Of a stretch of DNA of 32,118 nucleotides, positions 25,198 through 32,118 are shown in pieces (positions within the stretch are counted from its first letter, which is position 1; every line of letters starts with the position of its first letter). A program made the position numbers and the translations under genes. The DNA lies in assembly GCA_014801595.1 (NCBI GenBank), contig JAAVDV010000030.1, positions 12,633 to 44,750 of the forward strand, in the 5' to 3' direction. This stretch comes from Bacteroides sp. Its GTDB lineage: Bacteria; Bacteroidota; Bacteroidia; Bacteroidales; Muribaculaceae. Below the pieces are notes generated by a model that was not told the origin of the DNA, made no database searches, and saw only the letters and a list, made by a program, of their open reading frames with translations.

Positions 25198-25268
25198 TGT
25201 CTTATGGTGTAATGGTAGCACTACAGGTTTTGGTTCTGTCTGTCCAGGTTCGAATCCTGGTAAGACAA
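25198..25268 (+). tRNA. tRNA-Gln (anticodon TTG)
   Basis: The cloverleaf can be drawn in full. The acceptor stem is TGTCTTA/TAAGACA with discriminator A. The D arm contains GTGTAATGGTAGCAC. The anticodon stem is ACAGG/TCTGT (one G-U pair) with loop TTTTGGT, giving anticodon TTG for Gln. The T arm is CCAGG-TTCGAAT-CCTGG. CCA is not encoded, since ACAC follows, so it is added after transcription. It has its own promoter upstream and a terminator right after it, so it is a single-gene unit. Confidence 0.96.
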
Positions 25269-25278
25269 CACAATCCTC

Positions 25279-25316
25279 AATGGGAGTTAAGATTAATCTT
25301 AACTCCCATTCCTTTT
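25279..25316 (+). terminator. terminator of tRNA-Gln: perfect 32-nt palindrome
   Basis: AATGGGAGTTAAGATT (25279-25294) is followed directly by its exact reverse complement (25295-25310), then CCTTTT. The RNA forms a stem of about 14 bp with a minimal loop ahead of a short U-run. Confidence 0.8.
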
Positions 25317-25369
25317 ATTATCAGATTATTCTGAGCCTATCGATGGAGATTCGAAATATATACTTCACT

Positions 25370-25412
25370 ATGAAATAAAATAAAGTGAGCGCGGATTGAT
25401 CCGCGCTCACTT
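25370..25412 (-). terminator. terminator of the large secreted-protein gene
   Basis: AAGTGAGCGCGGAT (25383-25396) and ATCCGCGCTCACTT (25399-25412) form a 14-bp perfect stem with only two central bases. Read on the minus strand the stem is followed by TTATTTTATTT, the form of an intrinsic terminator 20 nt after the stop codon. Confidence 0.8.
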
Positions 25413-25432
25413 ACTTCAGGAACCATGTAGTT

Positions 25433-28400
25433 TTATTTAACCATCACCTTCCGCACATCACCATCAACACTAACCAAATTCACTCCTGATGCCACGGGAA
25501 GCGATATTTCGTCCGATTCACACTCCGTATCACAGATTACTGTCCCATTAGCCGTAAACACTTCCAAATGTCTACCCATCGCATTCAGGACAATAATCCG
25601 GCCTTCGGCTGCGATGACCTTGACTTTGGATGAATCCACACCGGAGACACCGGATATACCGGGCACAGCCTCGTTGGAGGGAAGTCCGCGCTTGGTGACA
25701 CCGTCGAGCACATATACGGGACAAACTCTATAGACATCGGTTTTCCCATTACTATTAGTGTCTGTATATTTGCAATCGGGTGAAACATTCTCGGCAATAA
25801 CATCACCGTTGCGGATTATGTCATAACCGGTATATACAGCTTTTGCAAGAGCCGGGACATATGAGAGTTCATCCAGCAGGATACCGCATCCACTCACGGA
25901 AGTATAGCGTATGGCGAAATATTTTGCTGTCTCAGGCAACTTTATCGAGAATGATTTCCAATTCTCGGATGAATAGGAAACCTCCTTCAACAATATGAAA
26001 TCCTTCGGATTATCGCTCTTTTCAGATACCATTATCTGAAGATTCTCTTTCAATCCTGCCATAGCTGCCGACATCATGAACGATATCTCACTTCCTCCGG
26101 CGATACGGGGTGAAATCAACCAGTCGTCAGCCTGATCGCCGAAATCAGGACATAGCGCCACCAGCATTCTATCGCCCGCAAAGGGGAGATAATTATTATT
26201 GTAAGGAGCATTCTCAACAGTCTCACGGTCCCATATGATCCAACCGGTCGGATTATTCGACGGTGTATGATAAGGGAAGGCATAACCGGTAGTGTACATT
26301 CCGTCACCGTCGATATTGGTGAAATCTTCCAGAGTGGGTGTAATCAGATAGGGATCGCAGTTTTCAAAGCCCTCGACCTTATCCTTCACTTCCGGAGTCG
26401 ACCATGACAAACCGATCGTGCCGTTGTCATTTATCACAGCATTCAGATCCGTGACAACCGGATTATCTCCGGCAAGAATCGACACTCCGATTAACATTTC
26501 ATCGTTGGCCTCATTTTTATCAAGAGACGTAATTCGGGCCACAACTTCCGCACCTCCGATATTTGCCGGATTATCGACCTTGACACCGAATCTAAACCGA
26601 GCATGTTCACCCGGCTTCAGAGTCTTCATCTCAGGAGTTGAGAGGATTGTGGCTTTGGCTATCTGCTTATTTGAAGCCCTCACCTCCAACTCACATCCCG
26701 GAATCTCAAGGTCCTCGAATCCATCATTGCGCAGTGTTACGTCAAATCGGCTATCTTCACCCAGATATATATTACGGCTTCCGTCGACCGAGACAACGGC
26801 CGCGTCATGACTATACGCACCGAATATGGAGTAGGATACGAATATCAGGCTCTGATTCTCCTTCTCATATCGAGGTTCGATAGCAATCTGGACCCATCGA
26901 TTATTATTGATACTCTCCGGAAGAATCGCTGTCACTGTCTGATATCCCTTCTTCATATCCTTCGCTTTTATGTCGAGCACAGGCACTTTATCCCCACCGG
27001 ATGTCAAAGCATATAGCGCAACATCCGGGGTATTGTCACCAAAGAAGAATTTCATATATGAAACGATTCTTTCTGCACAATCGGGGTTGAATTTAGGAAG
27101 AATGAGGCTACCTTTGGTAGGTATCTCACCACTGTCATTCTTTCCCACTACGACAAAGTCTTCCAATTCCCCCGCATCATTATCATAGAAAAATGGGTTG
27201 GAGATAGTCCAGTCACCCTTATACTCTTCTGAGCCGGTGGTGGTCAATGGTCCGATTTTGCCTCCCATTTGCATATAATCCTCCATAGGAAGCGTATAAG
27301 GTGTGCCCATCGCTACGGGGATGTTGACATATTCTTCTGACAGACCACGTGAATTGCCCGCAGTAATGTAATAATACCACGCACGTTGAGGAGCATCGTC
27401 ATATAGTCTATGAGTGATGGTAGTGTCGGAATAGTTCTCCTCAAGTATTATATAACCCTCATCATCATCAAACAAAGATATCTCATATGTGATTGATTCG
27501 GGATCTATATAACCACCATGCACACCCTTAGTAGGTTTATCCCAGTTAATGGTGACTGTCATATTATCCTCAGATACAACGTAACTGATATTGTCGGGGG
27601 CTGCCGGCATATCCACACCGGCGTAGAATTCATCTGAATGTACTGTGCCGCCACCTTTTATTTCTACCGTCACACGGCTCAGTCCCTCAGGAACCTGCAA
27701 TGAGACAGAGATACGTTTTCCGGGTAGAGCGGAGGTTTCCACCGTTTCCTTATCGGATCTTATTATGACAGGAATCTTGCCCTTGACAGGCATGCCCTCG
27801 ATTGTACGTTCCGGAAGCGTGAACGACACCTCCGCCTTTTCAAGCCCCATGGGATCGGGAGTCACTATGAGATCCGTCACATCATCAGGCGCGGTCACGG
27901 GGACTTCGGTGTCATCAAGCATTATATTGCAGATGTCGATTGTCACCGGATCAAGAAGACGGAATGCGATATAACATTTACCATCGGACTGTGGAACGAA
28001 ATAATGCTCTACATTTCCATAGAATTCCTTCTCAAGATTTATTATTCCCACAGATTTCATATATTCTCGTTCGGGATGCGCTCCTTGGAGAATTTCAATT
28101 CTTGCCGGATTATACATATCCACGTCGGCATTGAAAGATAGAATATGGCGATATCCTTTGCCTATGATCTCATATGCAGGGGTAATCACCCATTCATCGG
28201 CGGTCGAAGCAGTCTCCTCTTCCGGTCGATAGGATATTCCATAGCCGGAAGTATACTTCCAGGTATTGCCATCATTATCTCCATCCACGACAGTGAACGC
28301 CGGCCATTCCACTTCCTCCGGATAAATGGCGGTGCCCAAAGAGAGAACTCCCCCGGCAATAGGCCTGGAAGAAGTGCCGGAGCTAACCTTACCATGGGAA

Positions 28401-29851
28401 ATGGCGTATACCGTGACTTCATTTGTCGTGAAAGCCTGCGGCAATTCTATCTCCATGGAGGTATTTGCTGTCTCTCCCTGCTTCTCACCGTTAAGCCATA
28501 CCTCATATTTTACCTTCTCTACATAACCGTTTTCTACACCGGAGGTTACAGCGTCCCATTTAGCCATATTTCCCTCCAGCACCACATTCGAAGGAGCCAA
28601 AGGTGTATCATAACCGAAGTATCTCTTGATTTTCAAGACGGGACTCTCTTTACCATCCGTCACTGCACGCAACGAGAATACGTGACGTCCCTCCTGCATC
28701 TCCTCAATCGGGATAGTTACAGTTTCCCCGGCCTTAAGTCCGGTTTTTTTATCATAGTCCTGATCATCCAAAAAGACCCGGAGCTCCATCATCCCGTCAA
28801 TCAATTTTCCGTCCAGATATGTGTCGGGCATAGTGACAGTCATCTTACCTTCCAAAGCCGCTCCATTTACTTCCATATTTTGAAGCGACGGCGATGATGG
28901 AGCCTCAGAAGAGAATACGTCATCCTCGGAAAACATAATCATAAACTGATGAATATCCTCTTCCGGCCAGACATGCGTGCGCTCCATGGAATAAGTCGTG
29001 GCATCAATCTTGAGAAGGGAACTTTCCATATTCTTCTCGATCACCTGACAGACATAGGCATCATCGATGGGGCTATAGGTCATGGCGGTGCTATAGAATG
29101 CAAGCGATAAGGGAAGTTTAGACAGAGTTTCCCCTTTACCGGTCTTCGTATCGACTACGACCAGACGTGAGTCGGATGTGAGACCCACGATTCTATCTCG
29201 CTTCTCATCATATGCCATGGAAAGACATATGTCGTTTTGATCGATATCGTTGCTGATTGGAGTAAACGTGAATGTAGCCGGATCAAGTTTATTGAATACA
29301 TATCCATCGATCATCTCGGTATAGGTATAGGCATATGCCTCATCCAGCAGCGGATCATACACCGCTGTAATGGCCGCATGCGCCGGATTGTTATCTACCT
29401 CTTCAGTATATGTGATTTCTCCGGAGGCTATGGTATAATCCATCCGCGACACATACATATTACCATAGATGAACATCGCACTGATACCATAGATTTTACC
29501 GTCATAGATAAAACCTGTAGTAGGGAACCAATATGAATCACCCTCCCATTTCAAAGTCTCAGTGCCATCATAGTTTATGTCAATCAGACCCAACGGCTGT
29601 GGTGAGATTCGCATAGCGAATATATTCGAGCCGGAAGAGTTCACTCGTGACGAGCCTCCTATCTTAGGGATTCTCCGGGTTGCTTTAAATGGATTGGTTG
29701 GGACGACGACCTGTTTCTGATTACGCGTATGGCTCGTGATCAGATTCACAGTCGGACTCTTCAATTCTCTTGCACATGCATTTTTCGGTGTCAGCAGGCT
29801 CACCATCGAAAAGAGCATTATAGCAATCAGACCGTAAATTCTCAGTTTCAT
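25433..29851 (-). CDS. 1472-residue secreted multidomain protein (FN3, choice-of-anchor J, CARDB-like, C-terminal sorting-like domain)
   Basis: A signal peptide (ending NACA, about residue 27) starts this very large exported protein. Residues about 60-330 look like a beta-propeller with repeated strands (DGKIYGISAMFIYGNMYVSRMD, YDEKRDRIVGLTSDSRLVVVD). FN3-like units follow. Jelly-roll domains of the choice-of-anchor J/cleaved-adhesin type begin near 515 (ending in AFRLLDP..DICNIMLDD), near 854 and near 1162 (FENCDPYL to GILLDELSYVP, the clearest). A CARDB-like beta-sandwich lies at about 1015-1130 (DVTLRNDGFEDLEIPG). The last 65 residues (GRIIVLNAMGRHLEVFTANG to VNLVSVDGDVRKVMVK) resemble a type IX secretion sorting domain. 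No catalytic motif was found; adhesion or surface binding is the likely role. It lies downstream of the TPR-HTH regulator gene but has its own promoter at 29905-29936. Confidence 0.85.
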   Translation of the reverse strand: MKLRIYGLIAIMLFSMVSLLTPKNACARELKSPTVNLITSHTRNQKQVVVPTNPFKATRRIPKIGGSSRVNSSGSNIFAMRISPQPLGLIDINYDGTETLKWEGDSYWFPTTGFIYDGKIYGISAMFIYGNMYVSRMDYTIASGEITYTEEVDNNPAHAAITAVYDPLLDEAYAYTYTEMIDGYVFNKLDPATFTFTPISNDIDQNDICLSMAYDEKRDRIVGLTSDSRLVVVDTKTGKGETLSKLPLSLAFYSTAMTYSPIDDAYVCQVIEKNMESSLLKIDATTYSMERTHVWPEEDIHQFMIMFSEDDVFSSEAPSSPSLQNMEVNGAALEGKMTVTMPDTYLDGKLIDGMMELRVFLDDQDYDKKTGLKAGETVTIPIEEMQEGRHVFSLRAVTDGKESPVLKIKRYFGYDTPLAPSNVVLEGNMAKWDAVTSGVENGYVEKVKYEVWLNGEKQGETANTSMEIELPQAFTTNEVTVYAISHGKVSSGTSSRPIAGGVLSLGTAIYPEEVEWPAFTVVDGDNDGNTWKYTSGYGISYRPEEETASTADEWVITPAYEIIGKGYRHILSFNADVDMYNPARIEILQGAHPEREYMKSVGIINLEKEFYGNVEHYFVPQSDGKCYIAFRLLDPVTIDICNIMLDDTEVPVTAPDDVTDLIVTPDPMGLEKAEVSFTLPERTIEGMPVKGKIPVIIRSDKETVETSALPGKRISVSLQVPEGLSRVTVEIKGGGTVHSDEFYAGVDMPAAPDNISYVVSEDNMTVTINWDKPTKGVHGGYIDPESITYEISLFDDDEGYIILEENYSDTTITHRLYDDAPQRAWYYYITAGNSRGLSEEYVNIPVAMGTPYTLPMEDYMQMGGKIGPLTTTGSEEYKGDWTISNPFFYDNDAGELEDFVVVGKNDSGEIPTKGSLILPKFNPDCAERIVSYMKFFFGDNTPDVALYALTSGGDKVPVLDIKAKDMKKGYQTVTAILPESINNNRWVQIAIEPRYEKENQSLIFVSYSIFGAYSHDAAVVSVDGSRNIYLGEDSRFDVTLRNDGFEDLEIPGCELEVRASNKQIAKATILSTPEMKTLKPGEHARFRFGVKVDNPANIGGAEVVARITSLDKNEANDEMLIGVSILAGDNPVVTDLNAVINDNGTIGLSWSTPEVKDKVEGFENCDPYLITPTLEDFTNIDGDGMYTTGYAFPYHTPSNNPTGWIIWDRETVENAPYNNNYLPFAGDRMLVALCPDFGDQADDWLISPRIAGGSEISFMMSAAMAGLKENLQIMVSEKSDNPKDFILLKEVSYSSENWKSFSIKLPETAKYFAIRYTSVSGCGILLDELSYVPALAKAVYTGYDIIRNGDVIAENVSPDCKYTDTNSNGKTDVYRVCPVYVLDGVTKRGLPSNEAVPGISGVSGVDSSKVKVIAAEGRIIVLNAMGRHLEVFTANGTVICDTECESDEISLPVASGVNLVSVDGDVRKVMVK

Positions 29852-29904
29852 AGTTGCTGGTGTTAATTGTAAAAATTATTTTCTTGCGCATAGAAAATTA
29901 TCAG

Positions 29905-29936
29905 CAAAATTACACACAGATAGTAATCTCACCAAT
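29905..29936 (-). promoter_or_regulatory. promoter of the large secreted-protein gene
   Basis: ATTG (29936-29933), 20 nt, then TAATTTTG (29912-29905) on the minus strand, a full match to TAnnTTTG. The leader would be about 45 nt. Confidence 0.65.
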
Positions 29937-30023
29937 CAATCCCCGGAGAAATAGTAACTACAAAACTTCTTTTTCCTTTATTTTTATATCTATGAATAAT
30001 ATATAACTACCTGAAAATTCAGC

Positions 30024-31604
30024 CTATTCACTATCTATTTGGGAATTTGCCTCCCGATAATGGGTCAAAAGCACCTGCTCAAGGTCATCCTCCTGCTCAA
30101 GATTCAAAATGCGTCGAAGACGATAGCGGCTTTGATTGACAGATTTAGCCAACACTCCCGTGATACTTGATATTTCCTGAGTGGTCAGTCCATGACAAAG
30201 ATAAATGGCAAGTTTACGGTCAGCGGGATTCAATTCGTTCCCGGTGATACTTTCGAGTCGCTCTATCAATGCGCGATCCTCCTTCTCCGCTATCGCGACA
30301 GATTCGTTTTTTCTTTCAGGCAGCGTATTTTGCAATATCGAGGATGAGAGATCCTTTATCTTTGACTGAAGCAGGGCATCATCGGTCTTCATACCTTTAA
30401 GAGCCTGACGTATCCTGACAAGGATAGCTCCAAATCCTTTATACAGGATTTCAAGTTTTATTGTCTCTCCACGTAATTCGGCCATCTCCCCATTTAATTT
30501 CTCAATAGCTCGTTTACTCACCTTTTTCTCCCTCTTCCATATCCACCAAAATATCGTCCCACATACCAAAATTGATAATATGCACCAAAACCAAGACATC
30601 ACCAATTCTCTATTCTTTTCATCAGGATTTGAGCCACTCAACACCGAGTTACTCCATTGAAGGATTTTGTCGGCCTCTATCGTATTGACGGCTATCTCAC
30701 GATCCCTCTGCACATCGGCAGTCTCCCGTAAGTCGACCACCTTTCGCATACACGCATAGGACATCGCGGTATTATTCTGACGGGCATAAACGTCAGCCGA
30801 TAGTTGAAGACCCTCGGTCTGATATTTCAATTGACCGAGCTTCTTGGCGATTATGCAGCCATTGTCGATTGCCTTCAGAGCCTCGGGATAATCCCCCTGA
30901 CGAAAATAATAGCGTGCGATAGCCATATATGCAGGTGCCATAAGAGTTGAGCAGGTGCTCTCGGAAATAGTATCCACACAAGTTTGAAGTTTATCAAGCT
31001 GAATATGCGAATTATCCCCCAAGCGTTCGGCATGAATTATGGCATTGGCATAAAGAAACCTGTTGCCTATCGAATCAGCCATAACCTCAGCCCTTTCAAA
31101 ATACCTCAGGGCATCCCTCTTCCGGCCTGTCTGCTGGTAGACCTCGCCTAAATTTATGCAGAGACGAATGTGTGTATCAATCTGAGATGTGTCCTTACTT
31201 GTCTGTTCATACAGTTTCTTAAAAGTGCTCTCGGCTTCCTCCAAGTCTCCGTCAAGATATTGATACGAGGCATATGTAGCGGTGATATAACTCCTTAGTT
31301 GTATGGAATCAGCTGGACAATGCCGGAGGGCCTTATGAATAAGAGGTCCGGCCAAATACCAATCTCCGTTTTCAATCAGATAAACCGAAAAATCATTTAG
31401 CAGCCTCACTGTTTCATAAGCTTGCTCCGTTTTATCAGATATAGACTTTATATGGGTTAAGAGCGACGTATATTTTTCTGACGGTACATTAACCCTACTG
31501 CGGGTAGAGGTGTCATCATCCGTGCGGGCGGCATTTATCAGCGATGGGATCATCATCAATAAACACCACAAAAGAATATCAAAGAATCGTTTACACTTAT
31601 TCAT
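30024..31604 (-). CDS. TPR / one-TM / LuxR-like HTH regulator
   Basis: This 526-residue protein begins with a signal-like hydrophobic segment (about 8-26). TPR-type helices follow (about 45-310; for example INLGEVYQQTGRKRDALRYFERAE and MAIARYYFRQGDYPEALKAIDNG), placed outside the inner membrane. One strong membrane helix (about 336-356, WFWCILSILVCGTIFWWIW) leads to a coiled coil (about 362-390). The C-terminal HTH (about 458-512) reads LNPADRKLAIYLCHGLTTQEISSITGVLAKSVNQSRYRLRRIL, in LuxR/GerE style. This is a one-piece membrane sensor that binds DNA without a phosphorelay, common in Bacteroidales. The next gene downstream is the 1472-residue secreted protein, its likely target. A perfect dyad at 31627-31647, 23 nt before the ATG, may be an autoregulatory site. 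The signal sensed is unknown. Confidence 0.88.
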   Translation of the reverse strand: MNKCKRFFDILLWCLLMMIPSLINAARTDDDTSTRSRVNVPSEKYTSLLTHIKSISDKTEQAYETVRLLNDFSVYLIENGDWYLAGPLIHKALRHCPADSIQLRSYITATYASYQYLDGDLEEAESTFKKLYEQTSKDTSQIDTHIRLCINLGEVYQQTGRKRDALRYFERAEVMADSIGNRFLYANAIIHAERLGDNSHIQLDKLQTCVDTISESTCSTLMAPAYMAIARYYFRQGDYPEALKAIDNGCIIAKKLGQLKYQTEGLQLSADVYARQNNTAMSYACMRKVVDLRETADVQRDREIAVNTIEADKILQWSNSVLSGSNPDEKNRELVMSWFWCILSILVCGTIFWWIWKREKKVSKRAIEKLNGEMAELRGETIKLEILYKGFGAILVRIRQALKGMKTDDALLQSKIKDLSSSILQNTLPERKNESVAIAEKEDRALIERLESITGNELNPADRKLAIYLCHGLTTQEISSITGVLAKSVNQSRYRLRRILNLEQEDDLEQVLLTHYREANSQIDSE

Positions 31605-31626
31605 TACTTAACTTACCATTTATTCT

Positions 31627-31647
31627 TTAAGTAGCTGGTCTACTTAA
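31627..31647. promoter_or_regulatory. perfect dyad upstream of the TPR-HTH gene, candidate operator
   Basis: TTAAGTAG (31627-31634) and CTACTTAA (31640-31647) are exact inverse copies around CTGGT. The site is 23 nt before the start codon. A half-site in the same context, TAAGTAGCTG, recurs at 31965-31974. It may be an operator or a leader hairpin. Confidence 0.5.
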
Positions 31648-32002
31648 CCGATTTCATTCGCGACGCAAGTCAGGTGTAGATTATTCATCTCTCGACAAGC
31701 AGTCGGTGCGTGTTGAAGGGGTATATTCAAGATTCTCGGTTATCACCATATGAACTCTCATCCCGGCATGACCTAATAGAGTTCCCTCTACTTCGGATGT
31801 CCCTATATCGAGTGCTGAATCATTCACATCGCGAAGATAGCTAAAAAATCTCGTATTCTCAAATACATAGACATTTAACCTATTTATATCCCTATACACA
31901 GTGCATCGTTGCCTTAGAGGGGGTTGAGTCGGACACCTATCCCATAATGACGATGCTTAGATTATAAGTAGCTGTTCAAATTAAAACGATATAATAAAGT
32001 TT
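31648..32002. other. gene-poor stretch right of the TPR-HTH gene
   Basis: This 355-nt stretch holds no gene I can support. A 72-codon minus-strand frame (31681-31899) has no signal peptide, recognisable motif or promoter and looks like chance or a decayed gene. The TAAGTAGCTG half-site lies near its right end. The upstream part should contain the promoter of the TPR-HTH gene, but no good TAnnTTTG box was found. Confidence 0.5.
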
Positions 32003-32118
32003 TCATTTCAATGATTGAATCTCGCATATCCTCCGCTTGGCGATTTTGGCCGCTTTGGCCTTGTCGTTCAGTCGCGATGCCCGCATCACTCCTTCGCTCC
32101 GCAGCCAAATCGCCTCAA
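32003..32118 (-). CDS. C-terminal end of an unidentified gene (partial)
   Basis: On the minus strand 37 codons are open from the window edge to a TGA at 32005-32003. The encoded end is strongly basic (MRASRLNDKAKAAKIAKRR, then ICEIQSLK), with codon use like the other genes here. A basic C-terminal helix of this kind occurs in nucleic-acid-binding proteins and some transposases, but I do not recognise the family. The DNA also holds an imperfect inverted repeat (GGCGATTTTGGC at 32039-32050 and GCCAAATCGCC at 32104-32114), so it could instead be a repeat element edge. Confidence 0.4.
   Translation of the reverse strand, partial: EAIWLRSEGVMRASRLNDKAKAAKIAKRRICEIQSLK

Noticed and set aside
31681..31899. 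72-codon minus-strand frame in the right gap
   Set aside because: No motif, signal, promoter or recognisable relative. Kept only as a note in the gene-poor stretch.
1..32118. CRISPR array, rRNA genes or prophage modules
   Set aside because: No regularly spaced direct repeats, rRNA-like sequence, integrase or phage structural gene was seen.

Overview
The window reads as a chromosomal segment of a gut Bacteroidales bacterium, most likely Muribaculaceae or a close relative. The support is a SusC/SusD polysaccharide utilisation locus (PUL), many lipoproteins with SPII signals, almost no Shine-Dalgarno sequences, and several promoters of the Bacteroidetes type (TTTG-like -33 box, about 20 nt, TAnnTTTG -7 box). 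The family-level placement is inference from gene style, not from a marker gene.

Layout. (1) 1-2365, minus strand: a DcaP-like outer-membrane porin followed 14 nt later by a TPR lipoprotein that runs off the window and may be a SusR-type sensor. (2) 2777-12344, plus strand: a compact starch/malto-oligosaccharide PUL: SusC, SusD, a SusE/F-like lipoprotein with two CBM26-like repeats, a GH13 alpha-amylase lipoprotein and an inverting GH97 alpha-glucosidase, ending in a terminator near 12479-12517. Starch would be bound and cut at the surface, imported by SusCD and finished by GH97 in the periplasm. (3) 12660-15267, minus strand: an ECF sigma factor, a one-TM putative anti-sigma factor, a small secreted DUF6108-like protein and an outer-membrane beta-barrel protein. 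Two copies of an approximately 70-nt palindromic repeat bracket this module. (4) 15687-18943: a divergent NodB-like lipoprotein, a DUF3089 alpha/beta-hydrolase lipoprotein, a small three-TM protein and an SprT-like metallopeptidase. (5) 19144-23977: core metabolism, korA-korB (2-oxoglutarate:ferredoxin oxidoreductase), then acpP-fabF (fatty acid synthesis). (6) 24066-25268: a WYL-domain regulator and tRNA-Gln(UUG). (7) 25433-31604, minus strand: a TPR/TM/LuxR-like HTH regulator and, downstream of it, a 1472-residue secreted multidomain protein. The right edge holds the C-terminus of another minus-strand gene.

The least expected signals are non-coding. They are the paired palindromic repeat with one compensatory base-pair change, a 33-nt AT-rich palindrome centred on the probable -33 box of acpP, structured spacers between susD and susE and between acpP and fabF, and a perfect TTAAGTAG-N5-CTACTTAA dyad just upstream of the TPR-HTH regulator. 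No CRISPR array, rRNA, complete insertion sequence or prophage gene was seen.
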